64,000 bases of DNA from Simmondsia chinensis (taxonomy: Eukaryota > Streptophyta > Magnoliopsida > Caryophyllales > Simmondsiaceae), in the NCBI GenBank assembly GCA_018398585.1, contig JAGTTD010000001.1, positions 34,487,938 through 34,551,937 of the forward strand, in the 5' to 3' direction. Positions 56,406-64,000 of the stretch are shown piece after piece. The position numbers and the translations under genes are program-made. Numbering within the stretch: position 1 is the first letter of the stretch; each line of letters starts with the position of its first letter. The notes under the pieces were generated by a model. That model saw nothing but the letters and a program-made list of their open reading frames with translations, was not told where the DNA came from and searched no databases.

Positions 56406-56596
56406 TCGAAGAAACTGAGGATTAGTTGGCGGATAGATATAGTTATGGATTGATGGAATCGTTCTAAGAGATATTGAAGCCATTTTACATCTTTTCCATT
56501 TCGAAGTAACTGAGGATTAGTTGGCGGATAGATATAGTTATGGATTGATGGAATCGTTCTAAGAGATATTGAAGCCATTTTACATCTTTTCCATTT
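56406..56596. repeat. Near-perfect 95-bp tandem duplication
   Basis: Copies 56406-56500 and 56501-56596 appear identical apart from GAA against GTA near the start. It lies in unassigned DNA. Confidence 0.95.
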
Positions 56597-58304
56597 CAAA
56601 AGCTGACGAGACAACCTTATAGGTTGATAGGCACCATATGGTCACATCAAAACAATAGTTCTTGGAGCGGCTAGTTGGATAAATAAAAAGCTAATTAGAT
56701 GATACCTCTTAGCTTAACAATACTCATGTACTAGGATGGTCCCAGAGACCAATAGGGATGAGTACCAGCAAAAAGAACAGCCAAAATAAATCTAGTAGTT
56801 ACACGATGCTTTAAGTGTGGACAGATTAAACAATGTGCTGCAGAATGTTGTATTCATGAGAACTACGACTACAAGCATGTACATTAAAGGTGCCAAAGAC
56901 CTTTACATCAAGTTAACCACCAAAGAAGTAGTGCTGGAGGAGGAACAAATTGACAACGAGGAAGTTGCTAAGGATGAAGTACATCTACTTGTGATAAGGC
57001 ACTTTTTCCATTCCACTTGTGAGGCTTAAGGAGATGGGTGATCAGTAACAATATCTTCCCAAAAACTTACAACATTTTTTGAAAGGTATGCAACATAGTG
57101 TTTGGTTTTTGGAGTCTTGATATTGTGATCATTCTAGAACGTTTCAAGAATCTAAGGTTGAGGATAGAAAGCCATATGAATCCTTTCAAGCTTTCTTAGC
57201 AAAAATAGTGGAACTGGGTGCTCATGTCCCAATGATTTTTGGTTACTTTCTCTATTGGCGTTGAATAAAAGGATGAGGTATGGCGTGACTAAGCTACCAT
57301 GGGCACTTGCCATTAGTGACTCGAGTCCTAAAACGTTATACATAGGCAGCCCATGACGACCATAGGAACACCTATGCCTTCTAATTTCGGGGATCAAGAA
57401 AGTATTGTTGCCTACTAAGGCGGAGGCATCCTGAGTAGCCAAAACTGAGAACCTCAACCCCATGTCTAGAGTCATGTTTTCCAAGGACGTTACCATGACC
57501 CAAATTGGTTATGTCCTAATGGCTTAGTACAATTTAGCAGATTTAGGAGAGATAATGAACAAGTTGAGGATGTTGTTTGAGGAATTCATGGGTTCCTTCT
57601 CCGAGGAGTGATCAAGTTTCTTATCTATTTACACTATAATTTCGAGGAAGCTGAGATGACATCGTTTTGGGAAAAGTGCCATATGTTTATCACGTGAGGT
57701 CCTCCTCAATGAAAGTCAGTTTGCTAAAGATGCTCAGTGTACGAACTAATCCTTTCCTCCTCTATAGAAGAAAGATGGTTTTGAATAACATTCAAAAATC
57801 ATGGGTGGCAAACAACATATTTCAAAGGTTTTCATTAACGGAATACTAAGGTTCCCATCACTTGTCGCACATTGGATTATCGAATTTGTCATTGGCACAT
57901 TACTAAGCTCCAATCCCACGAACAAATTTTTGGTGTTCAAGAACTTATTGATTAAACTCTACAATAAATCAGTAGTGTCCATAGACAAACACTAAGCCTT
58001 ATAAATCAAGAGAACATATCTCGAGAACTAGAAAAGCTATCCTATAGGCATGTAGCCACTATTGTGAGAAAATATAAGGAGCAATGATGAAACTCAAGAT
58101 ACTTCATCAGTACATTTCCCTTATTGATCCTCTTTTGGAATTGAAGATGCCATTTGAGAAGTGTCGTAAGTATGAGCTTGCTGAAGATCCCCTTCAATGG
58201 TCTAAATCATCATGAGGACTAGGTACCTAACGAGAGATCCAAAATACCACCTGCTTGACGTGGACACCAGTCAGGGACCATGCCAGTCTAGACACTAGCC
58301 TTAT
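56597..58304 (+). other. Probable leader/gag region of the Ogre-like element, unresolved
   Basis: Short frames only; no gag motif I can name. Position upstream of the 58305 frame suggests decayed gag. Confidence 0.3.
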
Positions 58305-58910
58305 GTGGTCCATTTTTGTGACATTTGGAAAAGCAATTGCCTCAAGCAAGAGGATGCAGGTCCCTTCAGTCTTGCTCGAACTACAAAGAGAAGGCAACTG
58401 CGAAAGAAAGTAGCACAACAAAAAGCTTTACTTGATACTTTCTTGACTAGGCTCTCTGAAGAAGATGACAGAGTCTGCAAGGGCAGGCACACTGAGCTAA
58501 TGGATCTAACAAATCTAGTAACTTTTATCACTGCTAGCAAAGGTGAGCCACATAAGAAGCTTGAGAGATTGATTGGTTTCTCATCTTCTGAAGTAAGGGA
58601 ATCTTTGTTGGATCGACTTGCCAAGGATTCGTCGGTTCGGAGGTCATCAGATGATGAGGAGCAGTACAGTCCCCTCAACATCAATTTAGTGAAGCCTCTA
58701 GACCGTGTTAAACTAACATGGTTTGACATTGAGAATGATTTCCAAGAGGAATATTTCCCCCAACCAGTGGATGAATCTCAGACTCCAAGGGTCCAGCCAA
58801 AGGGCCAACCTCAAGGTCAGGACACACTAACTGATGGCAGCCCCCAAAAGCAAGATCAAGATGTGCCCATGGATGGTAGTCTTTTGAAGGAAACAAACCA
58901 AGGGTTCTAA
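58305..58910 (+). pseudogene. Ogre/Tat-like gag C-terminal region
   Basis: A 201-codon open frame with SLARTTKRRQLRKKVAQQKA (basic motif found before the protease in Tat/Ogre polyproteins), an acidic middle and a C-terminal region rich in Q, P and D with QPQGQDTLTDGSPQ-like repeats. Its place just 5' of the protease supports the assignment. It is the longest intact frame in this element. Confidence 0.55.
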
Positions 58911-59089
58911 ATATAGTTTGGAATGCTCCCTGATAAGGTTGATGTCAGAATTGTCCTGCTCCTTCCATTGGAGTTTATGGCAACTAATGGTTAAGAAGGC
59001 CTTTAGGGAGATGTGGTAGCATCAGACAGAGACCCCCAAGTGGAGCCTGTAGCTGAAGTGGAAGCTACCTAAGGTAACCTTGATTTGTT

Positions 59090-59650
59090 TTCTTTTAAAG
59101 TTAAAACCCCAATATCCAAGTGAACTGATGACACTTTTAACATAATGAAGATGATGTTCGATTGGCCTAATACTGCCAGCAAACACATCAAGCCTCTATA
59201 CACCATGGTCGAATTTGATGGAATCCTAGTGAATAGGGTATTGATGGAACATGACATTGCCATTAATATTTTACCTTCACATATGTTGGGGGTCATTGGT
59301 AAATCTTGAGATGACTTGATTACTTTAGATGTTGCAATATGCGGTTTTTCTGGAGTCACCACTATGTATGAAGAGGTCGTCCTGATTGAGTTAGCTATTG
59401 GCAGCTTAAGAAATCTAACGGCCTTCTTTGTAGTGAATACTATTTCAAGCTACAATGCTTTGCTTGGGAGAGATTGGCTACATGCCAATTATTGAATCCC
59501 TTCTTCACTTCACCAGTTGTTAATCATCTAGAACCATGCCAAATATGAGGTTGTTATGGCAGACATCAAGTCATTCATGACTGGCTCTAACTATGTTGAG
59601 GCAAAGTTCTATGAAGATGGCGTGAGACCACTGAATGTCAAAAGGACCAC
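59090..59650 (+). pseudogene. Ogre/Tat-like protease relic
   Basis: KPLYTMVEFDGILVNRVLM precedes an active site that has decayed to EHDIAINILP, so the D-[ST]-G is gone. Then LAIGSLRNLTAFFVVNTISS and YNALLGRDWLHAN, the conserved end of Tat protease. A stop lies at about 59308. Confidence 0.75.
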
Positions 59651-60100
59651 TCCTTAATCTGCTTAACAATAGGAAATGATTACCATCCTTGACAATCCAC
59701 TTACTGAAGCAAAGGTTGATCAAGTAGATGTGGATTCAAAAGACTTCAACATTTAGGGATGCACGAGAGCCCTTCTTAATGAAGGAGACCTTCAAGGCAC
59801 ACCAGAATCCTTATATGGAGAAGCCAGGACCTCCCAGTAATGGCCTAGACGAACGTTTCCTTAGCCAAAAAAATACTTGTGGCTTGACATGTTGAGGACC
59901 AACTCTGGGCTGAGCAGCCATTTGATAAAAATGGTCTATAAGTCCAAATCACACAAGAAAAAGAGCTGGAGCTATTTGTCTTGAGAGCAGCACCAACTAA
60001 GATGGAGAATTTAAGAGCTGAAGTTCAAGAACCCCTCCTCAAGGTCAACTTGGGTCCAACAGAAGACCTAAGACCTACCTATCAAAGTGCTATGCTTTTT
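59651..60100 (+). other. Protease-RT linker, decayed
   Basis: Coding texture with stops; no domain of its own. Confidence 0.4.
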
Positions 60101-61540
60101 GAAGAGCCGAGGTAGCAATATTTGACCTTGCTTCATGAGCTCAAGGATTGCTTTGCTTGGGATCATCACGAAATGCCTAGCCTAGACAGAAAGATGGTTC
60201 AGCATTGGCTTCCTATCAAGCCAGTCTCGAGGCCAATTATTTAGGACCAGAGAAGGAAGTCTAAAGAAGTAATTGATTTGGTGAAAGAAGAGACCGAGAC
60301 ACCCTTAAAGGCCAAGTTCATTAGGACTGGGAGGTATATTGAATGGTTTGCAAAAGTTGTTCCTATTATCAAAAAGAATGGTAAAATCAGAGTTTTTATT
60401 TAATTAAGAGATCCAAATGCAACTACCCCTAAGGATGAGTACCCAATGTCAATAACCGATGTGCTCATTGATTTAGCCTCATGCATGAGGTCTTATCCTT
60501 TGTGGATGGCTATTGTCAGTACTACCAAGTTATGATTGCTTTGGCGAATACCCACAAAAACAACAGTCAGATATCCTGGATCAATAGAGACCTCTAGGTC
60601 GGTGGCTATGCCATTTTGCTTGAAGAACGCTAGTGCTACTTACCAATGAGCCATGAACGTGATCTTTCATATTCTCATTGGCAAGACCATGGAAGTTTAC
60701 ATAGATGACAACGTGGTCAAATCAAAGCCCAAAGCTAAACACTTGGAAGACTTAAGAGGAGCGTTCCTTAGAATGAGGTGCCATAACCTCAAGATGAAGT
60801 CATTGAAATGTTTCTTTGGCATGCACGCTGGAAACATCCTTGGTATTTTAGTACATCAGGGGGGCATTATGGTGGACATAAATAAGACTAAGGCCATTCT
60901 ATAGGCCGAACTACCTTTAAACTAAAAGGAGCTTCAATGCTCCACAAAGCAAGTTAATTTCCTGAGACGCTTCGCTACAAATTTCATAGGAAAAATAAAA
61001 GTCTTATGCCCACTGCTGAGACTCAAGCCTAAGAAAAACTTTAAAGGGAAGAAGTCACACCTAGCAGCTTTAGAGGCCATCAAGGAATACTTGATTAGGC
61101 TACTGGTGTTGATTCCACCAAAGCGAGGTAAACCTTTGAAGACTTATGTCTCTACTTTTGATAAATCAATTGGTTGTTTCCTTATACAAGACCAAGAGCA
61201 AGGTTTTTAACAATCTGTGTTCTACCTAAGCCGTTGTTTGAATGAATGTGAAATAAAATGTTCCTCTATTGAGAAATTATGTCTATATTTATTTTATGCA
61301 TATGTGAAATTGAGACATTACTTCTTAGCATTTACTATATAAGTGGTTGCTCAAATAGATGTCCTTAAGTACATAATAGATAGACCTATGATGAGAGGAA
61401 TATTGAACAAGTTAAGCATTTCTCTACTTCAGTTTGAATTGGTATATGTGTCATAAAAATCAATCAAAGGCCAAGCCTTGGCATACTTTTTAGCTCAATA
61501 TCCAAACATACACATTGGCTTGGAATATGAGCCACACTAG
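60101..61540 (+). pseudogene. Ogre/Tat-like RT and RNase H
   Basis: RT: LLHELKDCFAWDHHEMP, AKFIRTGRYIEWFAKVVPII, GKTMEVYIDDNVVKSKPKAK (catalytic DD intact, near 60700), GNILGILVHQGGIMVD, then VNFLRRFATNFIGK. RNase H: GKPLKTYVSTFDKSIGCFL, CSSIEKLCLYLFYAYVKLRH, VAQIDVLKYIIDRPMMRG. At least eight stops and several frame changes. The LVHQGGI / IDR+PMMRG features are typical of the Ogre branch of Tat. Confidence 0.85.
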
Positions 61541-62080
61541 CTCCTAGTAGTGGAAATGGTCCCTTAGAAACTATACTTCGAAGGTTCAAGGGCCAATTTA
61601 AGACTGGGGTTAGGATTGTGATTGAACCGCCAACAGGGATCATCACCATGTTAGTTGTCACCTAGTTTGGCAAGGGCTCCAACAACATGGTGGAGTATAA
61701 GGCATTAATCACATACTTATAAACTCTCTTGGAAATGCAAGTCCCTAATATTAATATAAGAAGGGATTGGCAGTGGGTCATTTGCCAAGTAAAAGGGAAG
61801 TTTCAAAGTTTGAGTGACACCTTGGACAAGTACATCTCAGCGCAAGAGCTATTAAGCAAGTTCGATGTTTTTTAATTTGAATACATAACTCGAGAGTAAA
61901 ACGAAGCAACCAATGACTTGGCTTAGTTAGCCTCAGGTACAAGCCACCCAGAACTTGGTGTGAAGAAACCGTGGTCATTAAGACTGATGTTCTAGACCAT
62001 GATATTGAATTCACTGGGTCCTTTCTGAGAGTAAAGTCATTCCAAGTGGACACTTGGATTGCTTTGAGATACATCAATTT
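61541..62080 (+). pseudogene. Ogre/Tat-like archaeal-type RNase H
   Basis: LYFEGSRANL near 61570, a N-N-x-x-E-Y-x-A core near 61685 (NNMVEYKALI), FDVF.FEYITRE.NEATNDLA near 61865-61925. Same lineage-defining second RNase H as in the Tat element at 33395, more decayed here. Confidence 0.75.
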
Positions 62081-62089
62081 GTTACAAGT

Positions 62090-62485
62090 TGACATGAGGA
62101 TTGGAGGAAAACCTTGATGGATTACTTAAAGAAACCTCGAGACTATGTTAAAGATAGAAAGATGAAAATGAAAGCTTATATATTCCATCTAGATAATGAA
62201 TTGGGAGAGTTATACGAAAGGGATGCTAGTGGAGTGCTTCTCAAGTGTATAGACTTGAACAAAGCAATGCTAGTAATGGTAGGAGCCTATGAGAGCACCT
62301 AGATCCCATTTGGCTGGAAATAAAATGCATTGGCTCATCAGGCATTATGGCTAATATTGGCCATCAATGATGGATGATTGCGTTAAGTATGCCAAATGGT
62401 GCAGAGCATGTCAAAGACATGGTCATGTACCAAGAGTTTTTGCAGCTGAGATGCATGCTATTGTCAAATCATGGCTCTTTTGGTA
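62090..62485 (+). pseudogene. Ogre/Tat-like integrase N-terminus, truncated by insertion
   Basis: DWRKTLMDYLKKPR, RKMKMKAYIFHLDNELGELY, VLLKCIDLNKAMLVM, the decayed zinc-binding part (DCVKYAKWCRACQRHGHVP-like in shifted frame), then AIVKSW.LFW at 62470-62485. The frame ends exactly where an LTR begins at 62486; the DD-E core is therefore outside the window or lost. Confidence 0.75.
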
Positions 62486-62911
62486 TGATTCAAGATCAAT
62501 CTTGAATCATATCCTACGATAGATGTAGAATTAGAGTACAAAAAGAGAGAAAAGAAAAGAGAATTAGAGATTTAGAAGAGAAGTAGAGAAGAGTAGAAAA
62601 GAGAGATAGCAAGAATTAGGGTTGAGAAAAGAAGATCAAGTTATTATCATTCATCAATGCTAATCATAATAGAGGAACTACTACTTATACTACACCACAC
62701 TAAACCAACCGCCACAACTGCATACAATGCACCAAGACAATACAAAAGCTACTTCCAACTCACCTAACCACCATTCCCTCCTTCACATATAAGCTAATGG
62801 CTAATATATCCAAATGAAGTGCTAATTAGGCTAAAACTAAAGACTTATACTACTTTATTACAACCTTGACTTATTAGTACTCAATTTTGTATGCCCCATC
62901 TTCTAAAATCA
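62486..62911 (-). mobile_element. LTR of a minus-strand element inserted in integrase
   Basis: 426 bp. On the minus strand it opens TGATTTTAGAAGATGGGGC after a polypurine-rich CCTTAAAGGGGGAAGTATTATCA and closes ...TTGAATCA. The LTR terminus at 62485-62510 is a perfect palindrome with 12-bp arms. This is the 3' LTR; the element continues beyond 64000. Confidence 0.7.
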
Positions 62912-62935
62912 TGATAATACTTCCCCCTTTAAGGA
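62912..62935 (-). promoter_or_regulatory. Polypurine tract of the right-edge LTR element
   Basis: CCTTAAAGGGGGAAGTATTATCA on the minus strand directly precedes the LTR. Confidence 0.55.
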
Positions 62936-63224
62936 TTCTTGCCCTCAAGAATCTTAGTAGAAAAGTTGTAGTCTTAAAGAACCTATATTGTTGAACTCCT
63001 TCTATTGCTCACATTGTAGCTTTAAAAAATGGATGCTTAGTTCGAAACATGAAGTTGTTTATTAACTTGTATGTATGCTACAACAACTTGGTCCTCAAAT
63101 CCATTCTTGTAGCTGCTCTAAAATCCATTTCCATTCGAATTCATTAGCTCATATTTCAGTCTTGGATTTGCTTCTGCAGCAAAGTCAGCAAAAAACTTGC
63201 AAATCTCCTCCCATTTGAGAGGTT

Positions 63225-64000
63225 TCACTATGAATTCCCCTTTGCTTTGATAAGGATAGGAATGCTCTTGGAGCCTTGCCAATTCTCACAAGATTGCAAA
63301 CCAATCTCCATCTTTCTCCTCCCAACTTCGCAGCCAAGGGAAGTTACATATCTCTTGTTAATTTCAGAAGTGTCAAGCCTGAAAGATATCCTTTCAGCAA
63401 TAACAGCTGAACCACACACCATTTCCCTACCAAAATTTGAACACCCATCTACAGCTGGTTAATTAATTTCTTATGCTTCACACACATTTCCTAACCAGTC
63501 CCTTCACTCTGCAAGAATAAATAAAATTGATGTCCAGATCCCTTGTTCACATCGTTGAGATAATTGATCGATAGCTATTATATTTCTTCCCTTACCATAA
63601 TCAACAGGATCCTTTACTGCCAACATTTGCAACAACTTGTAGTCCGGATTTCTTACTTTAGATGCCAACAAGAAGTAAACATACCCCTCAAATGCCTTGT
63701 TATCAGAATTCCTAAGGACTTCTAATGTAACCAAGCCAATTGAACACTTTCTTATGCATACCAGCAACATTTGGTCAAACGCATCAACAGCTTGTGCTCC
63801 TATTCTTAACCTTCTCTCTTCAACAGAGGCACTCTAGATCAAGCTTTCAAATTCCTCAACAGCTCACCTACACATTACCAATAACATAACCTCAATGAAC
63901 CCTTGAACATCACCCAATCGATAACACCTTCTACAATATACACCAAGATTAATGTGTTGCTTCCAAAGACTACTTGCTGCTTTGTCTAGATCACCTTCTT
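63225..64000 (-). pseudogene. Unidentified coding-like segment inside the LTR element
   Basis: Minus-strand frames 63770-63504 (MLLVCIRKCSIGLVTLEVLR ... DYGKGRNIIAIDQLS) and 63422-63228 (MVCGSAVIAERISFRLDTSE ... GCEVGRRKMEIGLQ) read as soluble protein. The first extends upstream in frame (SVEERRLRIGAQAVDAFDQ) to a TAG near 63828. I see no gag, RT, RNase H or integrase motif, although this position next to the 3' LTR would normally hold the end of pol. It may be an envelope-position extra ORF or a captured host sequence. It runs to the window edge. Confidence 0.35.

Overview
This window looks like an intergenic, retrotransposon-dominated stretch of a flowering-plant nuclear genome. The evidence is AT-rich DNA, spliceosomal GT..AG introns, Ty1/copia, Ty3/gypsy, L1 and RTE LINE coding relics with plant-type features, hAT- and CACTA-type termini, and no bacterial gene organisation. 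I find no intact host gene. Nearly every recognisable reading frame belongs to a mobile element, and every one is broken by stops, frameshifts or deletions. The species cannot be named from the sequence.

Layout. 1-7714: end of a copia-like LTR with a primer-binding site, then a 0.79-kb direct repeat (1574-2360 and 6924-7714) enclosing a minus-strand copia element that lacks its integrase core. 7715-13700: a 0.62-kb tandem duplication, a complete hAT MITE (10095-10587, 8-bp target duplication) and a decayed plus-strand copia pol with the start of its 3' LTR. 13700-20000: a CACTA terminus (ends 16394), two more copies of the copia-like LTR, and a 5'-truncated RTE LINE (to 19534) lying inside one of them. 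20000-22976: another decayed copia pol.

22977-~49300 is a three-level nest. A minus-strand L1 LINE (3' tail at 22977, ORF2 start at 46376, ORF1 start at 48619) is split by a Tat-lineage gypsy element (23574-42161, target duplication ACTTG). The Tat element is in turn split by a Reina-like chromovirus (25973-31722, target duplication GCTTG). The Tat element carries gag, protease, RT, RNase H, the second (archaeal-type) RNase H diagnostic of the lineage, integrase, an antisense multi-exon extra ORF, and five separate satellite-like tandem arrays downstream of pol.

49322-51633 is the most unusual object: a chain of six ~199-bp TRIM LTRs of two subfamilies, sharing a single ATAAC target duplication. 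One internal segment is replaced by what looks like a reverse-transcribed, poly(A)-tailed piece of a cellular transcript. 51634-56600 is microsatellite-rich with a minus-strand gypsy gag relic interrupted by a (TG)57 tract. 56600-62485 holds an Ogre/Tat-like gypsy pol on the plus strand. At 62486 a further minus-strand LTR element is inserted in its integrase region and runs off the right edge with an unidentified coding-like segment.

The genes do not form a pathway. They are independent selfish elements inserted into one another, and relative ages can be read from the nesting: L1 older than Tat, and Tat older than the Reina-like element.
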